NCBI GenBank assembly: GCA_035499415.1
Contig: DATJYV010000199.1
Span: 1-36,000, forward strand
From: DATJYV01 sp035499415
GTDB taxonomy: Bacteria; Bacteroidota; Ignavibacteria; UBA10030
Length of the DNA: 36,000 nucleotides
Direction: 5' to 3'
Below are positions 1 to 7,946 of the stretch, piece by piece (the first letter of the stretch is position 1; each line of letters starts with the position of its first letter). The position numbers were made by a program, and so were the translations under genes. The notes beneath the pieces were generated by a model. It had not been told where the DNA came from, made no database searches, and saw nothing but the letters and a program-made list of their open reading frames with translations.

Positions 1-828
1 TATGTTGATGTTTTTCCCCTCGCTATCGGGAATCAATGGATATATAAATATGATTACGAGTACCGCAACGATGGCGGCGTAATTGCCACGTTTAGCGATA
101 CAGGAACTGTAAGCTTAGAGGTCTTTGACAAGGTAGCTACAATTGATTCAACTCGTTGGATGCTGCAAGAAACCGAAAACCGCTGGACTAACACAAATAA
201 TATGGGGTGGCAGGAAATCCCCGCCCAAATAGATACAATTGAAATCACGGAAATTAACCATGGTCACCATCAATTGTACTGCGATACTTCTGATATACGC
301 TCGGTCCTCCCATTTCTTCCAAACCTGACGGATACTGCACTAGTTTACAGATACGCCTTGGTCGATACTGATGGCATATTCACTTTCTTGTCTCGCGTGA
401 ACAACGCTCCGACAATATTTTTCTTCAAGTTTAAAAAGAATGTCGGACTTTATTCTGTCTCCATGAGTGACGGTTGTACTTGCATCCCTTACTACTGGAC
501 CAGTCATTCTCTTCGTAACTCATCGATAACAGATGTAAAGCTCACTTCTAATGATTTTTCTCCACGTAATTATCATTTGGACCAAAATTATCCTAATCCT
601 TTCAATCCATCTACGACAATTTCATTTGTTCTTCCATCACGATCATTTGTTTCGCTGACAATATTCAACACGATCGGAAAAGAAGTTGCAACTCTTGTTT
701 CAGACCAATTGGAAGCCGGCAGTCATTATCGACAATGGGATGCTTCAAGGTTAGCGAGTGGTATCTATTTTTATCGTTTGCGAGCTGATCAATTCACTGA
801 GACGAAGAAACTTGTCTTCATAAAATGA
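1..828 (+). CDS. Partial secreted protein with C-terminal T9SS sorting domain
   Basis: The reading frame is open from the first base, so the start lies outside the window and only about 275 C-terminal residues are seen. The last ~80 residues form a type A sorting domain: the linker 'NYPNPFNPSTTISF', then 'GKEVATLV', 'WDASRLASGIYFYRL' and a final 'TETKKLVFIK'. Proteins with this tail are exported by Sec, then carried across the outer membrane and anchored by the type IX system. The preceding ~190 residues are not recognised; they start with 'FPLAIGNQWIYKYDYE', a pattern I associate with lipoprotein-like or surface proteins of this group. The gene is clearly AT-richer than everything to its right, which hints at separate ancestry. 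No terminator with a T-run follows. Confidence 0.85.
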   Translation, partial: YVDVFPLAIGNQWIYKYDYEYRNDGGVIATFSDTGTVSLEVFDKVATIDSTRWMLQETENRWTNTNNMGWQEIPAQIDTIEITEINHGHHQLYCDTSDIRSVLPFLPNLTDTALVYRYALVDTDGIFTFLSRVNNAPTIFFFKFKKNVGLYSVSMSDGCTCIPYYWTSHSLRNSSITDVKLTSNDFSPRNYHLDQNYPNPFNPSTTISFVLPSRSFVSLTIFNTIGKEVATLVSDQLEAGSHYRQWDASRLASGIYFYRLRADQFTETKKLVFIK

Positions 829-973
829 TAAAGGTCGGCAACCTAGCCAGTGGCTCAAGCTGACGGGACTAGCCGCAAATGGAAATCAAGGTTCGGATAG
901 TACGTTAGGAAAGTTATCAACGCCGCAGCTTACGTGTACGCCGCCTCTTGGCGGAGCTCCAATCCGTTATGAG

Positions 974-1020
974 TTGTGATTGCTGACTGCTTCGCCGAAG
1001 CTACCCGCTTCGAATCACAA
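974..1020 (-). terminator. Imperfect nested hairpin at the end of phoR
   Basis: An 8-bp inverted repeat (TTGTGATT at 974-981, AATCACAA at 1013-1020) encloses a 13-bp palindrome GCTTCGCCGAAGC (989-1001). Together they span the phoR stop codon. No U-run follows on the minus strand, so if it ends transcription it is not a classical intrinsic terminator. The outer arm lies inside the phoR coding sequence, so part of the pairing may be chance. Confidence 0.25.
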
Positions 1021-2446
1021 ACCGAAACATGCTTCCCTTCCCCGGCGTGCTCAAGACCTCGGCCCTTGTTCCGTGCGCCTCGAGGATGTGTTTGACGATG
1101 GCCAGACCCAAGCCCGTCCCGCCGACTTCCCGCGAGCGGTCCTTGTCGACCCTGTAGAACCGCTCGAAAATGCGCGACACGTGTTCCGGTGCGATCCCGA
1201 TTCCGGTGTCGATCACGCTGATCATCACACCCCCCTCTGAATCTTCCGCCACGACCCGGACTTCTCCTCCCTCCTTGTTGTAGCGCAACCCGTTCTCGAT
1301 CAAATTCTCCATCACCTGGCGAAGTCGTCCCCGGTCTCCGTAAATTTCCGTCGCCTCCTTTGTTTTTTCTTCGAAGACCAGCGCGACATGGCGTTGCGCG
1401 CCGACCGGCTGGAGGTCCTTCACGGTCGATTCAAGAAAATCCTTGAGAGAGAAATAGCGGAAGCTCATCCGCATCTCGCCGGCTTCGATCTGGGAGATGT
1501 TGATCAGGTCGGTCAAGAGCGCATCCAATCGGGCGGCGTTCGACTGGGCTTTTTCCAGGAATGATTTGTTCACTGCCGGGTCGTCGATCGCGCCGTTGAG
1601 AAGTGTCTCGATCATTCCCTGGATGGCAAAGATCGGCGTCCGGAGTTCGTGTGAGACATTCGCAAGAAACTCGCTCCGGGTTCGCTGCAGTTTTTCCATT
1701 TCCACCCGGTCGGCGTTGAGTTTATCGACAAGCCCGTTCACCGCCTCCGCCACGCGGCCGATCTCGTCGTCGGAGGAAATCTCGATGTGCTTATTCAGAA
1801 TGCCCGTGCGAATTTCCTCGAGGCCGTCTGAAATTCTGACCATCGGCTTCGCGATGCGCCGTGAAACCACAACGCTGAAGGCGGCAATCAGCAGAAACAC
1901 GATGAAACCCGAGAAAAAAATGTTCCACCGGATCAGGTTCATCTCTGCCCGCAGTTCATCCAACGGCATACTGAGACGAATGAATTTCAACCCCGGATAT
2001 CGTCCTTCCGCCGCCGGCGAGGCGACGAGGCGCGCGACATAAACCATGTCGCCCGCGGTTAAATCGCCCTTCCTGATGTCGGAGCCGACGGAGTCTTTCA
2101 ACGCCTTCTCGACCTCCGGCTGGTGAAGAAGATTCACCCCCGAGGCCGATCTGTCGTCCGATAAATCCGAATCTGCGAGTGTCTCCCCATTCCCGCCGAT
2201 CAGCATCACCCGGAGGTGATCGACCCCGGGGATCTTCCGTACCCGGGATTCGATCTCATGGAACGAGGTTGAGCGGTCCGATTGGAGGATGGAAACGAAG
2301 AGGTCGGCGTAAGACGTAAGGCGGTCGACAGTGCGACTCTGGAGATAAGACTCCAGCCTCGAGCCGGCAGTCACGCCGATGACGATGACGACCGTGGCCG
2401 CCAGCGCCGCATATATCGCCGTTATTTTCCATTGCAGGCTTCGCAT
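1001..2446 (-). CDS. phoR: PhoR-like sensor histidine kinase
   Basis: This 481-residue membrane sensor kinase has one helix near residues 8-28, a periplasmic domain of ~140 residues, a second helix near 173-195 and a HAMP region. The HisKA helix follows with the motif 'FLANVSHELRTPIFAI' (phospho-acceptor His266), then a HATPase domain with N box 'NLIENGLRYN', G1 'DTGIGI', F box 'FERFYRVDKDRS' and G2 'GGTGLGLAI'. It should phosphorylate the adjacent regulator. The ATG at 2446 shares one base with the regulator's stop codon (TGATG), which shows translational coupling; a TTG one codon upstream is an alternative. The PhoR assignment rests on the PhoB-like partner and on the pst, phoU and polyphosphate genes nearby. 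No PAS domain is evident. Confidence 0.82.
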   Translation of the reverse strand: MRSLQWKITAIYAALAATVVIVIGVTAGSRLESYLQSRTVDRLTSYADLFVSILQSDRSTSFHEIESRVRKIPGVDHLRVMLIGGNGETLADSDLSDDRSASGVNLLHQPEVEKALKDSVGSDIRKGDLTAGDMVYVARLVASPAAEGRYPGLKFIRLSMPLDELRAEMNLIRWNIFFSGFIVFLLIAAFSVVVSRRIAKPMVRISDGLEEIRTGILNKHIEISSDDEIGRVAEAVNGLVDKLNADRVEMEKLQRTRSEFLANVSHELRTPIFAIQGMIETLLNGAIDDPAVNKSFLEKAQSNAARLDALLTDLINISQIEAGEMRMSFRYFSLKDFLESTVKDLQPVGAQRHVALVFEEKTKEATEIYGDRGRLRQVMENLIENGLRYNKEGGEVRVVAEDSEGGVMISVIDTGIGIAPEHVSRIFERFYRVDKDRSREVGGTGLGLAIVKHILEAHGTRAEVLSTPGKGSMFRFVIRSG

Positions 2447-3138
2447 CAATCAGCTTTGAACCGGTAGCCGACGCCCTTGACCGTTTCGATCAACGTCCCG
2501 TATGTCCCCAGCTTCTCGCGGATCTTGCGGATGTGGACGTCGATTGTCCGGTCGACGACATAAACATTTTGGCCCCAGACCGCGTCAAGGATCTTTTCCC
2601 GCGAGAGCACCATGCCCCGGTGACGCGCAAGATAGACGAGTGTTTCGAATTCCCTCCGTGGAAACGCGATTTTCTTTCGCGAAAGCATGACGGAGTAATT
2701 CTGAACGTTTATCTCCAGGTCTTCGACCTGAATGATCTCGGCCGGCGCCGCGCCCGCTTTTGCCTGTTGTTCCCGCCGACGGAACACCGACCGCACGCGG
2801 GCCAGAATTTTGCCAACGGCGAGCGGTTTCACAATGTAATCTTCGGCCCCCAGCTCGAGTCCGACGATCTCGTCCGTTTCCGACCCCTTGGCCGTCAGAA
2901 AGAGCACCGGGATGATTTCCGTCAATTTCTCCTTTTTCAGCTGACGCACGACTTCCAGCCCGTCCATTTCCGGCATCATGATGTCCAGGAGGATGAGGTC
3001 CGGCTTTTTGCGCGCCAGCTCCAGGGCACGGGTGCCTGTGTACGCGGTCAAGACGGCGTATCCCTCTTTCTCGAGGTTGTACTTCAACATGTCGACGATG
3101 TCCTTCTCGTCGTCAACAACAAGTATCGTTTTGCTCAT
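2446..3138 (-). CDS. phoB: PhoB-like OmpR-family response regulator
   Basis: This 230-residue regulator has a receiver domain (residues 3-118; acidic pair D9-D10, phospho-acceptor D52 in 'LILLDIMMPEMDG', Lys in 'DYIVKPLAV') and a C-terminal winged-helix OmpR/PhoB DNA-binding domain ('FPRREFETLVYLARHRG', 'RTIDVHIRKIREKLG', 'VKGVGYRF'). I start it at the ATG at 3138, where 'MSKTILVVDD' begins as in the family; the frame stays open 63 nt further upstream to 3201, but that extension runs into repeat DNA. It is the likely reader of the 11-bp-phased Pho boxes at 8641, 14213 and 14653. The region upstream of this gene is the tandem-repeat tract, and no Pho box was found there. Confidence 0.85.
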   Translation of the reverse strand: MSKTILVVDDEKDIVDMLKYNLEKEGYAVLTAYTGTRALELARKKPDLILLDIMMPEMDGLEVVRQLKKEKLTEIIPVLFLTAKGSETDEIVGLELGAEDYIVKPLAVGKILARVRSVFRRREQQAKAGAAPAEIIQVEDLEINVQNYSVMLSRKKIAFPRREFETLVYLARHRGMVLSREKILDAVWGQNVYVVDRTIDVHIRKIREKLGTYGTLIETVKGVGYRFKAD

Positions 3139-3168
3139 AGTTGGTTCAAGCGTGGATGGATAGTTTCC

Positions 3169-3669
3169 GTTTGAAGCAGACGCGCGTGCGAGAACACTCA
3201 TTCATGAGAAACCCGAATGAGGAAGCTCCAAAATCCAGTCGGGAAATTACAAGCACCAAATCTCAAACAAATCTAAAATGCACAATGACAAAAGTTTCAA
3301 ACTCCCGCTTGCGTTTTGTCCCTTTGGACATAGTCACCGTTTGAAGCAGACGCCCGTGCGAGAACTCTCAGTCATGAGAAACCCGAATGACGAAGCACCA
3401 AAATCCAGTCGGGAAATTACAAGCACCAAATCTCAAACAAATCTAAAATGCATAATGACAAAAGTTTCAAACTGCCTCTTGCGTTTTGTCCCTTTGGACA
3501 TCGTCACTGTTTGAAGCAGACCGCGTGCGAGAACTCTCAGTCATGAGAAACTCGAATGAGGAAGCTCCAAAATCCAGTCGGGAAATTACAAGCACCGAAA
3601 TTCAAACAAATCTAAAATGCACAATGACAAAAGTTTCAAACTGCCTCTTGCGTTTTGTCCCTTTGGACT
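3169..3669. repeat. Three tandem 170-bp direct repeats
   Basis: Three consecutive copies begin with GTTTGAAGCAGA at 3169, 3339 and 3509, an exact 170-bp period; the third stops about 9 bp short, after CCCTTTGGAC near 3669. Copies differ by scattered substitutions and a one-base deletion near the start of copy 3. Each unit opens with GTTTGAA and carries TTCAAAC late in the unit, so it can pair internally. Short reading frames of 46 codons recur in the units, but nearly all differences between copies change an amino acid, so coding is unlikely. The array lies 30 bp upstream of the phoB start and would be in its leader if phoB is co-transcribed with ppx. Confidence 0.9.
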
Positions 3670-3696
3670 TTGAGTTTTCCGTGCTTGTTCCAACGC

Positions 3697-3895
3697 GATG
3701 GCTTCGCCACTTGGAATTTGGTTCTTGTTTGTGATTTGGGATTTGGTCCTTGTTTGTGATTTGAGATTTGGTCCTTGTTTGTTATTTGGGATTTGGTTTT
3801 TGTTTGTGATTTGGGATTTGGAGTTTGGTACTTGTTTGTGTTTTGGGATTTGGTATTTGTTTGTTCTTTCGAAATTGGTTCTTGGTGCTTGGTGC
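3697..3895. repeat. G/T-rich degenerate 25-bp tandem repeat
   Basis: About seven degenerate copies of a ~25-bp unit resembling GATTTGGTCCTTGTTTGTGA sit on the plus strand, almost free of C and with few A. The complementary strand reads as CAAATCCCAAA/ACAAGGACC-type text and gives spurious lysine/asparagine/glutamine-rich translations. The phrases are related, in inverted orientation, to CACCAAATCTCAAACAAATC inside the neighbouring 170-bp repeats, so both repeat types may share an origin. I regard the whole stretch 3139-3943 as non-coding. Confidence 0.85.
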
Positions 3896-3943
3896 TTGTC
3901 AGCACGGCCAACCCGGTTCCTCTGAGCCCACCCCCGCCCACAC

Positions 3944-5491
3944 CTATGAGAGTTTGACCTTCAGCCCAAACGTATCTTCGAACAGTGATTTCTTTCTGTC
4001 CGCTCCCCACATTTCAAGGTCGAGCGCCGCGCCACCCCTCTTCTTGAGGTGCATGCGGAGGGTGCCGTCCACCTTCCTGCAACGGATGTCGCTGACGCGT
4101 GAAGAATGCGAACGGTCCAGACCGTCGGCAATGCGAAGGATCGAGGCAAGGACCGTCACCACGCGTTGGTCGTCGGCATCGAGCTTCCGGTATCCCTCGT
4201 GTTTCATTTTCGGATGGCTCTTCCGGTGGTAGCGTGCCACGTTTGCAATGATCTCCTTTTCGTTTTCCGTGAAGCCCAGGAGCTCGGCGTTGCGGATCAG
4301 GTAGTACGAATGACGGTGGTGCTGGTCATGGGAGACGAACAACCCGATCTCATGCAGCATGGCGGCGGATTCCAGGTAGCCGCGCTCCTTTTCCCCCAGT
4401 CGATGGAGGCGCGCCGTCTGGTCGAAGATACGGAGGGCGAGCTTCGCCACCTGCGCCGCGTGCCGTTGCTCGTTGTGAAAAAGCGTTGCAAGGTGCACGA
4501 CGCTTCCGTAGCGGATGTCGCCCAGGTGGTCCGCCTTGCGGTACGTCTTCTCTTGCTGAATCGTGTCGAGAACGATTCCTTCCCGCAGGGCGTACTCCGA
4601 AACCGTCATGCTCTTGATGTTCAGCTCTTTGAGAATCTGCTCGAGGATGATCGCCCCCGCCGGAATGATATCGGCTCTTCCGGGGTCGAGCCCTCCCAGT
4701 CCCGACCGTCCGGTCGCATCGCGCGCGTCGAGGATACTCTTGACGACGTCCGTCATCTCGTGCTGCGTGAACGTAAAATTGTTGACCGATTCGGTTTCCT
4801 CTTCCCCTCGTTCGAACGCGACCATGCGCGCGATGTTCGTGATGGTGCCGGAACTTCCAACGACGACTTCCGGACGGTACTTCCCCACGGAGCGAACAAC
4901 CGGTGCAAGCATCCCGGCCACGTAGCGGCGGCACTCGTGAATCGAACGCGAATCAAGTTCGGCGTCCTTGAAAAACCGCTGGGTCAGGCGCACGGCTCCG
5001 ACTTTCAGACTGTTGCTATATTGAATTTTTCCCCGCTGGCCGACGAGAAATTCCGTGCTTCCGCCGCCGATGTCGACCATCAAAATCTTGCGCGCGTAGA
5101 TCGGCAATGCTTGAAGGATGCCGAGGTAAATAAGTCGCGCCTCCTCCACACCCGAAGCCGTCTCCATCCTCACACCCGTTTCCGTCTGGACGAGGCGGAT
5201 GAATTCGTCCTTGTTCAGGGCCTCGCGCACTGCGCTGGTCGCGATCGCGCGCACCGGAGCCCCGAGCGAGTCGGCGATGTCCTTGAATCGCTTCAGCGTC
5301 TCGACCCCGCGTTCCATCGCCGCTTCCGACAAATACTTCATGTCGGTCGAGCCGGAACCGAGACGCACGATCTCCTTCTCCCGGTCGAGGATCTTGAAAC
5401 GCCCCGTCGACGTGTCGATCTCGACCACGATAAGGTGGAACGAGTTGGTGCCGATGTCAATTGCGGCGAGGTTTTTCTTCGGCGTCTTCAT
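3944..5491 (-). CDS. ppx: Exopolyphosphatase of the Ppx/GppA family with C-terminal HD-type domain
   Basis: This 515-residue protein belongs to the ASKHA phosphatase family that removes orthophosphate from polyphosphate or hydrolyses pppGpp. Visible motifs are the N-terminal phosphate-1 loop 'AAIDIGTNSFHLIVVEID', 'ATSAVREALN', phosphate-2 'VDIGGGSTEFLVG' and 'VGSSGTITNIARM'. A C-terminal helical HD-like region follows ('MLHEIGLFVSHDQHHRHSYY', 'ILRIADGLDRSHSS'), giving the long Ppx form. I chose the ATG at 5491, right before 'KTPKKNLAAIDIG'; a GTG at 5503 is possible. The start overlaps the upstream kinase-like gene by 35 nt. The CHAD, SixA, phoB/phoR and pst neighbours favour polyphosphate as substrate. 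Confidence 0.88.
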   Translation of the reverse strand: MKTPKKNLAAIDIGTNSFHLIVVEIDTSTGRFKILDREKEIVRLGSGSTDMKYLSEAAMERGVETLKRFKDIADSLGAPVRAIATSAVREALNKDEFIRLVQTETGVRMETASGVEEARLIYLGILQALPIYARKILMVDIGGGSTEFLVGQRGKIQYSNSLKVGAVRLTQRFFKDAELDSRSIHECRRYVAGMLAPVVRSVGKYRPEVVVGSSGTITNIARMVAFERGEEETESVNNFTFTQHEMTDVVKSILDARDATGRSGLGGLDPGRADIIPAGAIILEQILKELNIKSMTVSEYALREGIVLDTIQQEKTYRKADHLGDIRYGSVVHLATLFHNEQRHAAQVAKLALRIFDQTARLHRLGEKERGYLESAAMLHEIGLFVSHDQHHRHSYYLIRNAELLGFTENEKEIIANVARYHRKSHPKMKHEGYRKLDADDQRVVTVLASILRIADGLDRSHSSRVSDIRCRKVDGTLRMHLKKRGGAALDLEMWGADRKKSLFEDTFGLKVKLS

Positions 5492-6227
5492 CTTCGAGCA
5501 CACGGAGAATACCGTGCTTCAGGTCGCGATTCGTTTCTTCGAAACTGCGCGAAGCATCGACAATCGAAAAATTGAACTCGTTGGTCATCTTGTCGAATTC
5601 TTTCAAGACCGCTTTCTGGTATTCCAGGAAACTGTCGTAAAAATCCTCCCCCAGCCGGAGGTCCATCCCGGATTCCCAGTAGTCCATTCCCTCTCCCGAT
5701 TGTTCCTCCCAGTAGCGCTTTTGAAGCGTCTGGCTGTTGATGACGCGCGGGATAAGGTCCTCGATGTTGATCCTCATATAGAAGACGGCGTCGGGCTCGA
5801 TGGCGAAGCCGAAGACGTTCCGGATCCATTGCCGGTCGGCTCCGCGTACGACGGACCGGGCGAACGCCGTGTAAATGTAACGGTCGGCGAGCACCACGAA
5901 CCCTGCACGCAACGCCGGGATTACTTCGTGCTCCAACCGGTCGGCAAAGTCCGCCGAGTAGAGAAGGCTGAACGTGCTCACGTTGAGCGTGTGTCCCGAC
6001 TTTGCCTCTTCAATCGCTTTACCCAGCAGCGGAGAGCGTGTCCATCCCGTCGTCGCGACGCCGTAGCCCTTCACCTCCAGCCATTTTTTGAGCTCCTCAA
6101 TCTGCGTCGACCGGCCAACGCCGTCGGTCCCTTCAATGACGATCAGTTTGCCGCGCAAGTCCTCCACGTCGATGTAGGGAAGGCCGAAGCCGTAGAATGT
6201 TTTCTTCTTTTCAGGCGACATAGACAT
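5457..6227 (-). CDS. Thymidylate-kinase-like P-loop protein, paralogue 2 (Walker A Lys replaced by Arg)
   Basis: This 256-residue protein matches the thymidylate kinase fold: P-loop 'IEGTDGVGRSTQ' near residue 31, 'STFSLLYSADFADRLEHEV', the DR motif in 'LADRYIYTAFARSVVRG' and 'DAVFYMRIN'. The tail 'ESGMDLRLGEDFYDSFLEYQ' parallels its neighbour. The usual P-loop lysine is Arg39 (GVGRST), which would normally cripple ATP binding unless Arg substitutes. An extra N-terminal ~25 residues and a charged C-terminal tail are present. It overlaps paralogue 1 by 17 nt and ppx by 35 nt, so the three are translated from one message. True dTMP kinase activity is doubtful; a nucleotide- or polyphosphate-linked role, or a partner role for paralogue 1, is inference. 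Confidence 0.8.
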   Translation of the reverse strand: MSMSPEKKKTFYGFGLPYIDVEDLRGKLIVIEGTDGVGRSTQIEELKKWLEVKGYGVATTGWTRSPLLGKAIEEAKSGHTLNVSTFSLLYSADFADRLEHEVIPALRAGFVVLADRYIYTAFARSVVRGADRQWIRNVFGFAIEPDAVFYMRINIEDLIPRVINSQTLQKRYWEEQSGEGMDYWESGMDLRLGEDFYDSFLEYQKAVLKEFDKMTNEFNFSIVDASRSFEETNRDLKHGILRVLEDEDAEEKPRRN

Positions 6228-6924
6228 TCTCTTTCTTCTGAAGGAACGGCGCGGGCTTGTAGTGTCCGAGCATCTCCTTCGCCAGGTCGCGCAGAACCGA
6301 TTGCTGTTTCTGAATCGACTGCGTCGCGTCGATGACGGTCAGGTTGTACTCGGTTGCGATCTTGTCGTACTCCTCAAGGATTCTGGTCTGGAAGAGCCGG
6401 TAGCTCTCCTTCGGGTCGTCACTCAGTCCGAGGTCCATCCCCGCCTCGTGGAATTTCAGCGCGATCCTTCCGTTGAGGATTCGTTTCAGAGATACATCAA
6501 TCGGCACCTTGAAATACAAAGCAAGGTCCGGCCGCACTGAGAACCCGTAGAGGTTTCGAACCCACTCGGGATGAACGCCGCGGACAACATCCCGGGCGAA
6601 CGCCGTGTAGACGTACCGGTCGGCGCAGACGATCATGCCCGCCTTCAGGGGAGGGATGATGAGATGGGCAAGGCGGTCGGCGAAGTCGGTTGCGTGGAGG
6701 ATGCTGAACGTCGTCGGGGTCAGGAGGTTCTTGCGCTTTCCCCGCTTGATCGTCTCATTCACCAGCGCGGACGAATTCCACTCGGTGAAGAAGACGCGGA
6801 ACTTCGCGTTCAAGAGCCATTTCTGGAGCAGCTGGAGCTGCGTGGATTTTCCGGACCCGTCGATGCCCTCGACGACGATGAGCTTTCCGGGATACGGATG
6901 TGGTTGATCGAACAGTCGCGGCAT
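6211..6924 (-). CDS. tmk: Thymidylate kinase family protein, paralogue 1
   Basis: This 237-residue P-loop kinase has an intact Walker A 'VEGIDGSGKSTQ' (Lys26), 'FSILHATDFADRLAHLIIPP', DR motif 'CADRYVYTAFARDVVRG' and 'DLALYFKVPIDVSLKRI'. The C-terminal part, 'HEAGMDLGLSDD' and 'YNLTVIDATQSI', fits the dTMP kinase family, which makes dTDP from dTMP and ATP. The shared EAGMDL/ESGMDL segment ties it to the overlapping paralogue 2 and marks both as a divergent subgroup. It lies 13 nt after sixA in a tight operon with CHAD genes and ppx. The family also resembles the PPK2 polyphosphate kinases in fold, so a polyphosphate-linked nucleotide kinase role is conceivable but not shown. Confidence 0.82.
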   Translation of the reverse strand: MPRLFDQPHPYPGKLIVVEGIDGSGKSTQLQLLQKWLLNAKFRVFFTEWNSSALVNETIKRGKRKNLLTPTTFSILHATDFADRLAHLIIPPLKAGMIVCADRYVYTAFARDVVRGVHPEWVRNLYGFSVRPDLALYFKVPIDVSLKRILNGRIALKFHEAGMDLGLSDDPKESYRLFQTRILEEYDKIATEYNLTVIDATQSIQKQQSVLRDLAKEMLGHYKPAPFLQKKENVYVA

Positions 6925-6937
6925 GCGGTCTCCGGTT

Positions 6938-7435
6938 CTATGTTTTCAGGTTGCGAAGCATTCTGGGGGGAAGATGCCAGATCAGCGTGCCGGGTTTCTT
7001 CGGCGGCAGTGAAGACACTTCAATGCAGCAGATGGCCCCCTTCTTGAGTTCGATGACGGAGGTCGTGCTGCCGAGCAGGGCCGAGGCAAGGTAGCCAAGG
7101 TCCGGTTCATGACCGACGACCAGAATGCTTGAGAACGATTTATACTTGCCGAGGGCCGAGAGGAGTTCACTCGTTACCATGCCCGGCGCGAGTTCCTTGC
7201 AGATTTCCAGCTTGTCTTCCATCCCCAGAGCGCGAGCCGCAATTTCGGCCGTATCGTGGGCGCGGATCAAGGGGCTCGTCAGGATGACCTCCACATCCTT
7301 TGCGACCTCGGCGAGGGCTTTGGAGGCCTTGGACATTTTTTTCCTCCCTTCGTCGGTCAGCGGCCGGTCGTCGTGCGCGTAGGCGACGGTACCTCGGGGG
7401 ACGGCGGGGGCGTGGCGGAGAATGTACACCTTCAT
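6938..7435 (-). CDS. sixA: SixA-type phosphohistidine phosphatase
   Basis: This 165-residue histidine-phosphatase-superfamily protein starts with 'MKVYILRHAPAV', the RH motif whose His forms the phospho-enzyme. It continues with 'RPLTDEGRKKM', 'ILTSPLIRAHDTAEI' and the second catalytic His in 'VVGHEPDLGYLAS', followed by the short C-terminal strand typical of SixA. SixA proteins remove phosphate from phosphohistidine, for instance on HPt domains or PTS proteins; here, between CHAD and kinase-like genes, another phosphorylated substrate is possible. Its ATG overlaps the stop of the upstream CHAD gene as ATGA (7432-7435), so expression is coupled. Confidence 0.88.
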   Translation of the reverse strand: MKVYILRHAPAVPRGTVAYAHDDRPLTDEGRKKMSKASKALAEVAKDVEVILTSPLIRAHDTAEIAARALGMEDKLEICKELAPGMVTSELLSALGKYKSFSSILVVGHEPDLGYLASALLGSTTSVIELKKGAICCIEVSSLPPKKPGTLIWHLPPRMLRNLKT

Positions 7436-7941
7436 GGCTGGCTCAGCTCCGTTGCTCTCGTCATCGAGAGAAGGATGCGACCCCGGAAATTTTCAGCTTC
7501 CCAACGCAGGAGGATGCCGCAGAGTTCGTTGAAGAGCGTATTCCGCCGTTCTTTGTGCTGATGGTGCAGCACGACCATCGGAGCGGTCGGGATGCGGTCG
7601 TCCGACTTCACAGCAGCATTGAAGGCACGGAGCTCCCTCACGTGCTGCTGAATGACGGGCAGCTGCACGTCGCAGTCATGGATGGAGCCCATGAGCCCCA
7701 CGGCACGCCGGATCTCCTCATAGCATTCTCCGAACGCCGGCCCATAGAATCCCCCGGCGATCTCCATGATGTAGCGCAGCATCTTCCCTTTCAGTCTCAT
7801 CCCGTGCAGTTCGTCTTTCAGGCGCGGATGACCCACCACGCGGACCTTTGTCTCCATGAATTCATCGAAGAGGAGCGGAATGATCTCCTGCGCATTTTCC
7901 CGCAGACTCTTCTTGGGTTTCGTTTTCCATCGGCGGGCCAT
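7432..7941 (-). CDS. CHAD domain protein (second of two)
   Basis: This 169-residue all-helical, very basic protein carries a CHAD motif, 'LKDELHGMRLKGKMLRYIME', where the conserved His and spaced Arg/Lys residues line a phosphate-binding surface. A second helix block includes 'RRAVGLMGSIHDCDVQLPVI' and late His residues in 'VVLHHQHKERR'. CHAD domains bind inorganic polyphosphate and localise to polyphosphate granules in several bacteria. It lies 5 nt after the first CHAD gene and overlaps sixA. The two CHAD genes are diverged, so they may be the two halves of the duplicated CHAD fold made as separate chains or two independent binders. Confidence 0.82.
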   Translation of the reverse strand: MARRWKTKPKKSLRENAQEIIPLLFDEFMETKVRVVGHPRLKDELHGMRLKGKMLRYIMEIAGGFYGPAFGECYEEIRRAVGLMGSIHDCDVQLPVIQQHVRELRAFNAAVKSDDRIPTAPMVVLHHQHKERRNTLFNELCGILLRWEAENFRGRILLSMTRATELSQP

Positions 7942-7946
7942 GACCG

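Noticed and set aside
3169..3669. Possible CRISPR array
   Set aside because: The whole 170-bp unit is repeated, with no short repeat separated by unique spacers and no cas genes nearby.
3204..3734. Recurring 46-codon frames in the three 170-bp repeats
   Set aside because: Differences between copies mostly change amino acids (for example Glu/Asp, Ser/Cys, Arg/Leu), there is no ribosome-binding site, and the frames arise simply from repetition.
3636..4010. Minus-strand frame with repeated Asn/Lys/Gln/Thr text
   Set aside because: It is the translation of the G/T-rich 25-bp repeat and shows no conserved protein features.
4106..5575. Long plus-strand open frame of 489 codons
   Set aside because: Entirely antisense to the clear Ppx/GppA gene; low-complexity Arg/His/Asp-rich translation with no family motifs, a normal by-product of GC-rich codon usage.
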